Shown in pieces: positions 7,076 through 14,622 of a stretch of 64,000 bases of DNA. The notes beneath the pieces are model-generated. The model worked only from the letters and a program-made list of their open reading frames with translations. It was not told the DNA's origin and made no database searches. Within the stretch, counting starts at the first letter, position 1. The number at the start of each line of letters is the position of its first letter. The stretch comes from a virus. The stretch is taken from IMG/VR virus record IMGVR_UViG_3300011116_000925, positions 24,486-88,485 of that record. One strand, 5' to 3'. The position numbers and the translations under genes are program-made.

Positions 7076-7618
7076 TCATTTCCTCACATATCCATAGCCA
7101 ACAATGAAATTAGGTGGAATTATTTTTGGATACCGAATTTCTGTTCTAGCATAATATTCAACATCTGACATTCCACCATCTATCACTAATTTTTGATATT
7201 CTTCTTTATCACTAAGCCTTTTTGCAATTTCAGTCATTGCTCCTCTCATTGGAGCCATTTTATGTAAAAAATCACTCTGTGGAATTTTAATTACAAAAGT
7301 AACACGTTCATGATTGGGTACATGTAATACTTTTGCACCAACACTTCTAAAAGTTTTTAATCGAAATTGTGTTTCTCCACCTGCTCCACTCATACTTGCA
7401 TATCCATGTGCTGTATTTGGTTCTAATGCCAATGAAACCCAACCAGCAGTATAGCCTTCTAAAGGAGCAGATAATCCATTTTTTAAAACACTATCAATAT
7501 TTCGCTCATGTGTTCCATGATAAAATATCACAGGATCAGAATCTAACCACCAACCTATTTTTGTAAATCTAGCAATTTGTAATGGCTCAGTTGATTCAAA
7601 TATCTCATAAAATCGCAT
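7076..7618 (-). CDS. ADP-ribosyltransferase-like protein
   Basis: The 180-residue protein has the ART-fold signature: FYHGT (32-36) with the NAD-binding His34, then IDSVLKNGL (41-49), the strand WVSLALEP (60-67), an Ala-rich helix, and a C-terminal acidic position (Glu160 in YARTEIRYPKIIPPNFIVGY). This H-Y-E-like layout is shared by diphtheria-toxin-type ADP-ribosyltransferases and Tpt1/KptA 2'-phosphotransferases, both of which use NAD. It begins MRFYEIFES, an N-terminus often seen in accessory proteins of T4-like phages. The target (host protein, RNA end or nucleotide) cannot be told. NAD-making genes are present elsewhere in the window (51.6-54.1 kb). Confidence 0.65.
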   Translation of the reverse strand: MRFYEIFESTEPLQIARFTKIGWWLDSDPVIFYHGTHERNIDSVLKNGLSAPLEGYTAGWVSLALEPNTAHGYASMSGAGGETQFRLKTFRSVGAKVLHVPNHERVTFVIKIPQSDFLHKMAPMRGAMTEIAKRLSDKEEYQKLVIDGGMSDVEYYARTEIRYPKIIPPNFIVGYGYVRK

Positions 7619-7621
7619 TCA

Positions 7622-8584
7622 TTATTTATTTTTATTCTTAATCAATTTAAATGAACTCTGCATCTGACAGACCCATGACCATGCTAATGTTGCTGCTGCC
7701 AATGATGTAATATTATTGACATCATATGATGGAGCTACTTCAACAAAATCTGCCCCTATCCAATCTAAGAATAAATTTTCAATTAAATACTTTGCCTGCA
7801 ATGTTGTCAATCCACCTATTTCTGGTGTGCCAGTGCCTGGAGCATATGCTGGATCTAGGCAATCAATATCAAAGGTTAGATAACATTTTTTATTCCCGAC
7901 CACATTTCTAATTTGATCAACAATAGAATCAATATTTCTTTTTATAAAATCAATAGGTGTGATCACGGTTCCACCTTCGTTTGAAAAATAATCACCTGAT
8001 TTTAAATCTGCTGGACTGCGTATTCCAATTTGTACACTCTTAGATGCATCAACGAAACCTTCTTGTATCGCATTGTACATCCAAGTTCCATGTCCATAAT
8101 ATCCTGAACCATGCTTAAACCAAGTATCACAATGCGCATCAAAATGAACTACACTGATAGGAAATTCATATTCATTCCACAATGAATATCCAATTCCTCT
8201 AAGAATTCCTCGAGTAATGCTATGATCACCACCAAAAATTAATGGAATATTTTTATTAGGCACTAAAATTGTTTGAATATATGATTGAATTTTATCATGA
8301 CATTCTGATACCTCGAATGCGTTATTAATAGCGAGGTCACCCGAATCCCAAATATGATTATAATCAACCATATTATGGAATGTCGGGTGACATCCATCAG
8401 TAAGCATAAGGCTTGCTTCACGAATGGCTGCCGGACCTTGCCTTGCTCCTGATCTAAATGTTGTCGCTGCATCATATGGAATTCCCAATACCTGGATAGA
8501 ATTCCTTTGTTCAATATTTCCTGATTTTAGAAAAGTTCGTATACCATGCATTGGCATGATATCTAGATCTTTATGAATCAACAT
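7622..8584 (-). CDS. speB: Agmatinase (ureohydrolase family)
   Basis: A full-length 320-residue ureohydrolase. All metal ligands of the di-manganese centre are visible: His121 in GGDHSITRG, Asp149/His151/Asp153 in HFDAHCD, and Asp239/Asp241 in FDIDCLDP. The run YAPGTGTPEIGGLT is the agmatinase-type signature rather than the arginase type. The reaction would be agmatine to putrescine plus urea. The start overlaps the upstream zinc-ribbon gene by seven bases without a clear ribosome binding site. With the SpeD-like decarboxylase 1.1 kb downstream, this could complete an arginine-agmatine-putrescine route; putrescine neutralises packaged DNA charge in T4-like phages. Confidence 0.9.
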   Translation of the reverse strand: MLIHKDLDIMPMHGIRTFLKSGNIEQRNSIQVLGIPYDAATTFRSGARQGPAAIREASLMLTDGCHPTFHNMVDYNHIWDSGDLAINNAFEVSECHDKIQSYIQTILVPNKNIPLIFGGDHSITRGILRGIGYSLWNEYEFPISVVHFDAHCDTWFKHGSGYYGHGTWMYNAIQEGFVDASKSVQIGIRSPADLKSGDYFSNEGGTVITPIDFIKRNIDSIVDQIRNVVGNKKCYLTFDIDCLDPAYAPGTGTPEIGGLTTLQAKYLIENLFLDWIGADFVEVAPSYDVNNITSLAAATLAWSWVCQMQSSFKLIKNKNK

Positions 8585-8826
8585 ACTACGGTCTTTACCA
8601 TAGTAATATATTTTCCTAATATTAATTTTAAATTATTATTATGTTGAATAAATTCAACATAATATTTGGTACTACAATTAGCACTGCAAAATGGATATAA
8701 TATTTCATCTTTAACAAAATAATAAGTTGGTTCATTTGCCACATGAGCTGTTAACATTCCATCATCATTAGATGACCAATTTCGATGTAATAAACAATTT
8801 AATCCACAGGTAGTACAATTATACAC
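8578..8826 (-). CDS. Small zinc-ribbon-like protein (82 aa)
   Basis: Five cysteines are placed as in a treble-clef or zinc-ribbon fold: Cys4, Cys7 and Cys11 at the N-terminus and Cys47/Cys51 in FCSANCSTKYY, which suggests a bound zinc ion. Residues between are polar. It overlaps both neighbours, so it is part of the agmatinase transcription unit. Function unknown; nucleic-acid or protein binding are both possible. Confidence 0.55.
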   Translation of the reverse strand: MYNCTTCGLNCLLHRNWSSNDDGMLTAHVANEPTYYFVKDEILYPFCSANCSTKYYVEFIQHNNNLKLILGKYITMVKTVVC

Positions 8827-9088
8827 GACAGCTCATCAAAGTTTGTACATATCCACGTAGAGCATGAATAGTAAGATAATCAATATTGGTCATTTCTTTT
8901 TCTTGCCCTTTATATTTTTCTAAAAGTTGTGATAACATCATTCCAAAATATAAGGCATCATCACCTCGGAAAAATATTCCTGGCCAATCATTATTGATTA
9001 TTAAGGCTCCACTCTCAATCCTATCACCATGTTCCTTGATATGAAATGGATCTGGTATTTTACTTAAATCTGCTGTAATTTCTTGCAT
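8819..9088 (-). CDS. Unknown small protein (89 aa)
   Basis: The ATG at 9088 overlaps the upstream stop (TGATG), which fixes the start better than the TTG one codon earlier. The sequence is mixed alpha/beta (GALIINNDWPGIFFRGDDA) with a helical second half (ALYFGMMLSQLLEKYKGQEK). No known motif. It lies in the coupled chain from the gene at 11181 down to the agmatinase. Confidence 0.5.
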   Translation of the reverse strand: MQEITADLSKIPDPFHIKEHGDRIESGALIINNDWPGIFFRGDDALYFGMMLSQLLEKYKGQEKEMTNIDYLTIHALRGYVQTLMSCRV

Positions 9089-9393
9089 CAATGACTCAAC
9101 ACATTTACCAATAAATTAATAATTTCAGAATCTGATTTTGATGATACAAAACCTAATGATTTCTTTTTATTTAAGAATGATTTCAATTTGCGTGAAACTC
9201 CTTCTTCATTATATTTAGCTTCAACCATGTCTCGACGTATGATATATCGGCCTTCGCTATGTAACCAACAATATATCCCAAGATTAAAATCAACTAATTC
9301 ACCAAGATAATAAACATATGTGCTATTTTCAACAGGAATTGGATAATCAACCATCAAACTCATTGATCGCTCTTTACAATCAATATTGTTCAT
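9088..9393 (-). CDS. Unknown protein (101 aa)
   Basis: Separated from the upstream nucleotidyltransferase by only two bases. The first half is aromatic and beta-rich (STYVYYLGELVDFNLGIYCW) and the second is basic and helical (VSRKLKSFLNKKKSLGFVSS). No domain recognised. The context suggests co-expression with the nucleotidyltransferase. Confidence 0.5.
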   Translation of the reverse strand: MNNIDCKERSMSLMVDYPIPVENSTYVYYLGELVDFNLGIYCWLHSEGRYIIRRDMVEAKYNEEGVSRKLKSFLNKKKSLGFVSSKSDSEIINLLVNVLSH

Positions 9394-9395
9394 AT

Positions 9396-10016
9396 TTAAT
9401 ATCCTTCGTCTTCAGTATGATCTAAGTTTATTGATGGTTCTTTTTTAATGATTTCGGCAACCACCATATTGTCCATTTTATAACCCTTAAGAGAATATTT
9501 AAACCATCTCTTAACGAAATCTGAATTTGTCTTGCCTTCTAGTACCAATTTCTTTTCAATGATCTGTTGATGAGTATTTGGTCCAAAATAAAATGTAGAT
9601 CCATCATATCCAACCTTACATACACCGAAATCAAATGTATTAAAAATTTCATCATAGGATTTTAAAAATTCTCGAATAATTATCTGTATTTTACCTGATC
9701 CAGATTGAAATGTCAATGCATTGTCAGTTTGAATTATCATATGCATGCCATATTTGTTTTCTAATCTAAATTTAAAATATTTTAAGGCTTCTTCGGATTC
9801 AACCCAAAAATCAAAATCATTGATAGAATCATAACTTTTATCTAAATACAAAGATAAAGCTCCACCACCACAAAAGAATATTCCATGTTTTCTTAGATTT
9901 GGTAAATCAGATATTAAATCTCCTGGAAATCTATTAGAAGGTTTTATTGATGACCCAAATGATACTTCTTCAATGGATAAAGTATTTGTAGCTCTAGGTA
10001 TACCAAACCAACTCAT
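9396..10016 (-). CDS. Nucleotidyltransferase-fold protein
   Basis: The central motif FFCGGGALSLYLDK followed by DFDFWVESEEALKYF matches the polymerase beta-type nucleotidyltransferase core: a Gly-rich loop and then two acidic residues in a D-x-D strand. The protein is 206 residues from the ATG at 10016, which overlaps the upstream stop (TAATG); a GTG three codons earlier is possible. The usual third Asp may be in FGVCKVGYDG. The pattern is closest to tRNA nucleotidyltransferase or antitoxin-like NTases; the substrate is unknown. This is the second NTase-fold gene in the window. Confidence 0.6.
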   Translation of the reverse strand: MSWFGIPRATNTLSIEEVSFGSSIKPSNRFPGDLISDLPNLRKHGIFFCGGGALSLYLDKSYDSINDFDFWVESEEALKYFKFRLENKYGMHMIIQTDNALTFQSGSGKIQIIIREFLKSYDEIFNTFDFGVCKVGYDGSTFYFGPNTHQQIIEKKLVLEGKTNSDFVKRWFKYSLKGYKMDNMVVAEIIKKEPSINLDHTEDEGY

Positions 10017-10828
10017 TATGTCCACAATCCTTCTCTAATTTTGACTAATCTAATCAACATTTCTTCATCTTCCTTCATATGTTGATTATCAAGATCATTC
10101 ACCTTTTGTAGAATATTTTTTTGTTCTTGTTGTTCTTCATCTGTAAGTTGCATACTGTTTATCCAGAAACCATCCTTCTTTAAATGTTTCATTTTTTCAC
10201 AATATGCAGACCACCCTGATTCATCCATTGAATCTTGACGCAATGGTCGTATCTGTGTCCACCATAGATATAATTCTTCGATTTCTTTTGCTCTAATTGC
10301 TTGATCAGTTAGGGTTCCATATATAGAATCAGATGGTTTATAGCCCATGCTTTCATCATTCGTGAGTCCCTTTTCCCATCGAAGATGATCTAATCCAGCA
10401 TCTCGATTTCTATAATTTTTAATTCTAAATAATCCATTGCTAAAGAATGGGAGGGAATATTTCTTCTTAGCTGATTCATCAAATACCATTGTCTTCCATG
10501 ACAATTCAATTTCAACATAATCTTTCAACAAGCTAAAACATGAATGTAGTATCCTATCACTAGTATCATAATATCCAGGTTTTAAACCAGTATCTACCAT
10601 ATGATATCTGTCAAATAAACGATGTCTAATATAGTTTTTGCAATCCATATAACCATTACGAATTGGATATGTGATATCATTAATTTTATCCCAAATTTCT
10701 TCTGTGACAAAATATGCCCATGGCCTAGATGTTTTCAATTTATTTTCCCAATTATCCCATTCTTCTAATGACAGATATTCTGGTTTTTCAACCTTCATTC
10801 TAGCACGTAAATAATCTTGAATATTCAT
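10016..10828 (-). CDS. Conserved phage protein of unknown function (270 aa)
   Basis: The start is placed at the ATG at 10828 (MNIQDYLRARMK), which overlaps the upstream stop by ATGA; a GTG five codons earlier is also in frame. The protein is soluble, Trp- and charge-rich (LEEWDNWENKLK, LYLWWTQIRP, WSAYCEKMKHLKKDGFW), with a long charged C-terminal helix. It immediately precedes the nucleotidyltransferase and is translationally coupled to it, so the two may act together. I do not recognise a family. Confidence 0.55.
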   Translation of the reverse strand: MNIQDYLRARMKVEKPEYLSLEEWDNWENKLKTSRPWAYFVTEEIWDKINDITYPIRNGYMDCKNYIRHRLFDRYHMVDTGLKPGYYDTSDRILHSCFSLLKDYVEIELSWKTMVFDESAKKKYSLPFFSNGLFRIKNYRNRDAGLDHLRWEKGLTNDESMGYKPSDSIYGTLTDQAIRAKEIEELYLWWTQIRPLRQDSMDESGWSAYCEKMKHLKKDGFWINSMQLTDEEQQEQKNILQKVNDLDNQHMKEDEEMLIRLVKIREGLWT

Positions 10829-11181
10829 TCTATATAAACCCACATGTTCTTTTTGTATTTTCTTAGATAACCTAGAAATAAATGATTTCCATTATCAATC
10901 TTAACTCGCTTAATATAATCCTTAGGAGGCATTTGATCTGCATAAGGATCAACAATTATATGATTAGATTGCTTTACAATAATCATTCCCATAGAACAAC
11001 TATTTAAAATTGCCACTCGATCACCAACCTTTGGTCGAGTCGTTTGATGTATCCATCCAGTTGATATAAAATCAAATCCAATATTAGAATTAGTCCACTC
11101 GGGAAAATCTTCTAATTTCTTTTCTAAATATATTCTTCCATAGATAATATTCTTTAATATCGTTAAAATGGAATTAAACAT
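10825..11181 (-). CDS. Unknown protein (118 aa)
   Basis: ATG at 11181 is preferred over the TTG just before it. After a helical N-terminus, the region PKVGDRVAILNSCSMGMIIV resembles a small SH3-like beta-barrel strand pair, and the end (NHLFLGYLRKYKKNMWVYIE) is also strand-like. No enzyme motif. It heads the coupled series 11181-7622. Confidence 0.5.
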   Translation of the reverse strand: MFNSILTILKNIIYGRIYLEKKLEDFPEWTNSNIGFDFISTGWIHQTTRPKVGDRVAILNSCSMGMIIVKQSNHIIVDPYADQMPPKDYIKRVKIDNGNHLFLGYLRKYKKNMWVYIE

Positions 11182-11195
11182 CAATTACAACACTA

Positions 11196-11432
11196 TTAGG
11201 TAGCCTTCTTACGTCTAACAAGAAATTCTGGCATTCTTGGCCACCCATCTGCATAGAAAAATTTAGGATCAAATTTTGGAATATTATCCTTTTTCTTTTT
11301 AGAAGGTTCATTTTTGGTTTTTATTTTTTTGATTTCAGATACTTCAGCGGCGCCCAATTCTTTTGCCACTATTGCTGGATCAACTTTTTTAGTAGTTGAT
11401 TCCTTAATTTTAACCTTAGATTTATTGCCCAT
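11196..11432 (-). CDS. Lysine-rich small protein (78 aa)
   Basis: The first 50 residues are dominated by Lys, Glu, Ser and Thr (KSKVKIKESTTKKVDP, IKKIKTKNEPSKKKKDN) and are probably disordered; the last 25 (FDPKFFYADGWPRMPEFLVR) look ordered. Such basic proteins in phages often bind DNA or RNA, but that is only a possibility. It lies two bases from the next small basic gene. Confidence 0.5.
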   Translation of the reverse strand: MGNKSKVKIKESTTKKVDPAIVAKELGAAEVSEIKKIKTKNEPSKKKKDNIPKFDPKFFYADGWPRMPEFLVRRKKAT

Positions 11433-11434
11433 AA

Positions 11435-11632
11435 TTAATTCCGAATTGATATATGTTTTAGATTTCGAGCTTTAGATCTTAGATTAAGGTGTGGTTGCCC
11501 AGTTCTTCGATTAATATTTGCTGCAATTCCATTAAATTGAGTACCTAATCGAGATAATTGCCTCACTGCTCTTTTGGCCAATTCTAATGCTCGTTCCTTA
11601 GTATTTCGTTTGGTTGTTTGTTTCTTATACAT
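11435..11632 (-). CDS. Small basic protein (65 aa)
   Basis: A strongly basic protein (KKQTTKRNTKERALELAKRA, then RRTGQPHLNLRSKARNLKH) with one clear amphipathic helix. It has its own TTGACC promoter and no ribosome binding site, so a leaderless message is likely. Nucleic-acid binding is plausible from charge alone. Function unknown. Confidence 0.5.
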   Translation of the reverse strand: MYKKQTTKRNTKERALELAKRAVRQLSRLGTQFNGIAANINRRTGQPHLNLRSKARNLKHISIRN

Positions 11633-11638
11633 TATTAG

Positions 11639-11667
11639 AGTTTATATGATTGATCAATCTAGGTCAA
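11639..11667 (-). promoter_or_regulatory. TTGACC promoter, leaderless geometry
   Basis: TTGACC (11662-11667), 17 bases, TAAACT (11639-11644), six bases, ATG at 11632. It matches the group at 1163, 5103 and 20148 except for one extra base in the spacer. A TTGATCAA palindrome lies within the spacer. Confidence 0.45.
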
Positions 11668-11679
11668 TCAATAAATTGG

Positions 11680-12138
11680 TCATAACCTAAAATCTTCCTG
11701 TCCGGCAATCTTTAGTTTTATAACATTGTTAATTTGGAAACCCTTAATATCAAGGGTTTTAATAATACCCTGCCATTTATTTCTCATTAATGCTACTTCA
11801 TTAATCAATTCTTGGTATATGACAACTTCATCGTCACCATCTGCATATTTCTCAGCATCTCTACTAGTCAATAACCGATTATATCCCTCTAAATATTTTC
11901 TAAATATTCCAATTTTCTTTTTATTCATTATAATGTTTAAATGTTCAAGAATGGCTTCAATTTCCTGAAGCTGTGAAAATCTTTGTTCTACGATACCAGG
12001 AAGATCACGGCTCAATTTTTCAACTGAGCCGGATATCCTAACCTCTAGTTTGGCTTGTAAATATTCTGATTCATACCAATCTAATGCATTTGGAATTTCA
12101 GATAAATTAGATTTGACTTTATTAAACCAAATTGCCAT
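11680..12138 (-). CDS. uvsY: UvsY-like recombination mediator
   Basis: At 152 residues the size fits T4 UvsY, the mediator that loads UvsX onto gp32-coated single-stranded DNA. The segment YNRLLTSRDAEKYADGDDEV and the helical end (NKWQGIIKTLDIKGFQINNV) match the T4 arrangement (a YSGRGDGDE-like acidic turn, then a helix ending in SRGFAIKHI). Position strengthens the call: it lies one small gene downstream of uvsX, with gp32 just beyond. The protein is mostly alpha-helical, as in the hexameric T4 protein. Confidence 0.7.
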   Translation of the reverse strand: MAIWFNKVKSNLSEIPNALDWYESEYLQAKLEVRISGSVEKLSRDLPGIVEQRFSQLQEIEAILEHLNIIMNKKKIGIFRKYLEGYNRLLTSRDAEKYADGDDEVVIYQELINEVALMRNKWQGIIKTLDIKGFQINNVIKLKIAGQEDFRL

Positions 12139-12368
12139 TATTCCTCAATTTCTTCCTCTTCATCATCAACTTCTAACGCTCTAGCTATTGATACGCTTAA
12201 GACTGAATCATTTCTAGCCAATTCCATTAGATCTTCATCACTCATATTATTACCCAGCAACCATTCTATATAGGCATCAGCGACTAGATTCTTTTCTTTA
12301 GGTTGAATACTAATAGCAAAAATATCCCATAATTCTAATGCAATATCTGCATCTAATATCACATGCAT
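12138..12368 (-). CDS. Unknown acidic protein between uvsX and uvsY (76 aa)
   Basis: Starts in the last codon of uvsX and ends at the first of uvsY, so all three are coupled. The product is acidic, with an Asp/Glu-only tail (VDDEEEEIEE), a feature often used to compete for DNA-binding surfaces. The N-terminus (MHVILDADIALELWDIFA) is hydrophobic-acidic. Position suggests a part in recombination, but nothing in the sequence proves it. Confidence 0.55.
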   Translation of the reverse strand: MHVILDADIALELWDIFAISIQPKEKNLVADAYIEWLLGNNMSDEDLMELARNDSVLSVSIARALEVDDEEEEIEE

Positions 12369-13423
12369 TATTCTTCCTCACTAACTTCTGATATAATTTC
12401 TAAAATTTGGCCCGATATAAATTCCCAATCTAACATGATCTTCATTAATATATCATCGGAATATGCCTTTTTGAATCCAATAAATTCTTCACCATTACTA
12501 AATTTAATCTTATAGCGATTTCCTTCACGAATGAAAACATTTTTAGATTCCAACATTTCCCACATTCCACTAAATGGATTCATCCCTTCATCCCAAGGAA
12601 TCTTAATCTGAACACTTTCAAATGGTTTATTATATCTAGTTTTCATAACCTTACATGCTGCTCTGATACCTCGAACATCAGTAACTTTATTTCCATCAGA
12701 ATCTTCCTTAAGCTTCAATTTTCTCATTGCTACTACAATTGAACTAGCATAAATGAACCCCTGGCCGCCACTGATCTTGTCATCAGGATCAAACATGTCT
12801 TGGCTCGCATATGTATGATTTGTGGCAACTAATCCTACGTTGAAATTGCCAAACATGTTAACACAATTTCGTATTAATGCTGTCAGTGCCTTAGGTTTTC
12901 GACCCATATCACCTTTAAGTTCACCACGGTCGAATTGATCAATATCTGTTTGTGTCAATAACATACCTAAACTATCAACAATGAATAATACCTTTGGTCT
13001 CTTGTCTTCGGGAGTTGCTCTATATTCCTTCATAAAATCTGAAATCAACTTTGCAACCTCATCAATCATACTTACACTAGCTTTGATGAGTTTATCTTCA
13101 TTGGTATCAACACCTAAGGCCTGTAGCCAATTTTCATCCAATGCATTTTCTGAATCAATGATTATAGGAAGCCATCCCTTAAGTTGAGCTTCTCTAGCTA
13201 AATTTCCAGAACAAATGAAACTCTTTCCACTACCACTTTCTCCCGCAAACATGGTAACTTTTCCCATTGGAACGCCCTTAAAAAAATCACCACTTATTCT
13301 ATAATTTAATACATAATTTCCTGTACTGATCCAATCGGTTGGATCATTAAATCCTAATGCCATATTAGGCACTGCTTTAGTCAAACTTTTTCTAAATTTT
13401 GAAATGTCGAACGCTTTGGTCAT
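12368..13423 (-). CDS. uvsX: UvsX RecA-like recombinase
   Basis: A RecA-family strand-exchange protein. Walker A is GESGSGKS near residue 63, Walker B is VLFIVDSLGMLL, and the sensor strand VGLVATNHTY is followed by the DNA-binding loop region (DDKISGGQGFIYASS). The C-terminal domain contains EGNRYKIKFSNGEEFIGFKKAY. It catalyses homologous pairing with gp32 and UvsY and drives recombination-dependent replication. Two ATGs lie two codons apart; AGGAAG is at the better distance from the second (13423), which I use. Coupled to the small acidic gene and uvsY downstream. Confidence 0.9.
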   Translation of the reverse strand: MTKAFDISKFRKSLTKAVPNMALGFNDPTDWISTGNYVLNYRISGDFFKGVPMGKVTMFAGESGSGKSFICSGNLAREAQLKGWLPIIIDSENALDENWLQALGVDTNEDKLIKASVSMIDEVAKLISDFMKEYRATPEDKRPKVLFIVDSLGMLLTQTDIDQFDRGELKGDMGRKPKALTALIRNCVNMFGNFNVGLVATNHTYASQDMFDPDDKISGGQGFIYASSIVVAMRKLKLKEDSDGNKVTDVRGIRAACKVMKTRYNKPFESVQIKIPWDEGMNPFSGMWEMLESKNVFIREGNRYKIKFSNGEEFIGFKKAYSDDILMKIMLDWEFISGQILEIISEVSEEE

Positions 13424-13455
13424 GATCATTCTTCCTTATTAATATAAATTAGTAG

Positions 13456-13488
13456 TAATAGTGAATTGATGACATCAATTCACTATTA
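13456..13488 (-). terminator. 16-bp inverted repeat between gp32 and uvsX
   Basis: Two perfect 16-base arms flank one central base (A at 13472), making a very stable stem-loop eight bases after the gp32 stop. There is no T-run on the minus strand, so it may act as a weak terminator, an RNA-stability element or a protein-binding dyad rather than a classical terminator. Confidence 0.55.
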
Positions 13489-13495
13489 TTCATTT

Positions 13496-14494
13496 TTAAG
13501 ATTTTGGTTGACGATCTCGAATCATCTTTAATATATCTTCAGCTCGTGCGCCGCCAGGTTTCTTTGTTTCGATAACCTGAGATATGGGAGTCGTCTGTTC
13601 TGCAGAATTTTTATTTTCCACAATACGAACTTCTGGTTTAACAACATTTGAAGTTACGTTTGTTGTAATTAAATCTGCATCATCAGTTTCTGCAGTAGAA
13701 TTAGTCTTTCGATCATATGATTTATAAAACATCCCAAATTTATCTGAATCAAAATTATCACCATTTACACTTGATTCAAACATTTCTTTAATAAGCTTTA
13801 ATTCATCAGTTGTTGGTTTCTTTGGAAGAAAATCCTTAAGATTAAAGAGTCCAAATTTTTCAATAGCTTCTAATTCTTGATCATTAAGAGGACGTTCTCG
13901 ACGTGCCCAGGTGCTTGTACCATAATCAGCATATTGTCCTTTAGAACCTTTGATAATTCTAAAATCCAATCCACGTTTAATATCAGTTGGAAGTTCTTCC
14001 ATCTCAGGATCCATCAATGCTCCCTTAATAACATTGAAAATCTGAGGATTAATAACCAACCTACGAATTGGATTTTCGGGAATAACTTCTTCTTTCATAG
14101 GACTATCTACTATAAAGCCTTGAAAAATATAACTACGCTTTTTCCAATACTTTCTTCCCATATCTTCAAGACTCTTATCCTTGAACCAATTTCGTACTTC
14201 AGCTAAGATAGGACAAGTTTCTCTCCACATCTCCATACAAGGAACTTGAACAGTAATAGACTTACTGTCGTCTTGACCCTTAATACCACGAAAAGGTAAT
14301 TTAATCATATTTCTTTCAACCCAGAAAAATGAATTTGTGGTATCTTTGTCTGCCAAAAATCTAACGGTTGCGGTGCTGTTATCTGGAATATTCCAATGTG
14401 CATATACACTGGTATCTGTGGAAGCACCTGTTCCACTTTTTCCTTTTTCAGATTCTGCCTTAAGCTTTGCTCTAATTTCTAATAATGTTGCCAT
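13496..14494 (-). CDS. 32: gp32 single-stranded DNA-binding protein
   Basis: The 332-residue protein has the gp32 plan: a basic N-terminal B domain (LLEIRAKLKAESEKGKSG), an OB-fold core, a metal-binding region (VPCMEMWRETCPI with two Cys; another Cys/His is less obvious), the YWKKRSYIFQGFI strand, and a Ser/Thr/acid-rich C-terminal arm ending PGGARAEDILKMIRDRQ. It coats single-stranded DNA in replication, recombination and repair and partners UvsX/UvsY encoded downstream. A good AGGAG precedes the ATG. The leader holds duplicated start-site sequences and a hairpin, described separately, which may regulate translation. Confidence 0.85.
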   Translation of the reverse strand: MATLLEIRAKLKAESEKGKSGTGASTDTSVYAHWNIPDNSTATVRFLADKDTTNSFFWVERNMIKLPFRGIKGQDDSKSITVQVPCMEMWRETCPILAEVRNWFKDKSLEDMGRKYWKKRSYIFQGFIVDSPMKEEVIPENPIRRLVINPQIFNVIKGALMDPEMEELPTDIKRGLDFRIIKGSKGQYADYGTSTWARRERPLNDQELEAIEKFGLFNLKDFLPKKPTTDELKLIKEMFESSVNGDNFDSDKFGMFYKSYDRKTNSTAETDDADLITTNVTSNVVKPEVRIVENKNSAEQTTPISQVIETKKPGGARAEDILKMIRDRQPKS

Positions 14495-14536
14495 AATGTT
14501 TCTCCTATAAATTTTGCCATAATGCTTGCCATAATG
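14488..14536 (-). repeat. Three direct copies of the gp32 start-site sequence
   Basis: The 11-mer TTGCCATAATG (minus strand CATTATGGCAA) occurs at 14488-14498, where it contains the gp32 ATG, at 14514-14524 and at 14526-14536. The two upstream copies carry ATG-GCA in a shared frame that encodes a 17-residue peptide (MASIMAKFIGETLWQHY) ending at a TAG inside codon 5 of gp32. Confidence 0.7.
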
Positions 14537-14547
14537 TATCTAATAAA

Positions 14548-14586
14548 AAATGCATTACAAGTTACTATAATGCATTTCTATTTATG
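14548..14586 (-). promoter_or_regulatory. Late-type promoter (CATAAATA) with hairpin in the gp32 leader
   Basis: CATAAATA on the minus strand (14579-14586) resembles the T4 late box. Immediately after it lies a perfect 9-bp inverted repeat (14548-14556 and 14569-14577, AAATGCATT/AATGCATTT) with a 12-base loop. T4 gp32 mRNA is autoregulated through its leader, so this structure is a candidate regulatory element. Confidence 0.45.
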
Positions 14587-14622
14587 TCGTCTATATTATA
14601 ATATTAAAATCTGTAAGATTGA

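Noticed and set aside
7619-7635. AATAAATA just before the ADP-ribosyltransferase-like ATG
   Set aside because: On the minus strand it lies in the Lys/Asn codons and stop at the end of the agmatinase gene, so it is most simply coding sequence; a promoter there cannot be excluded but is not supported.
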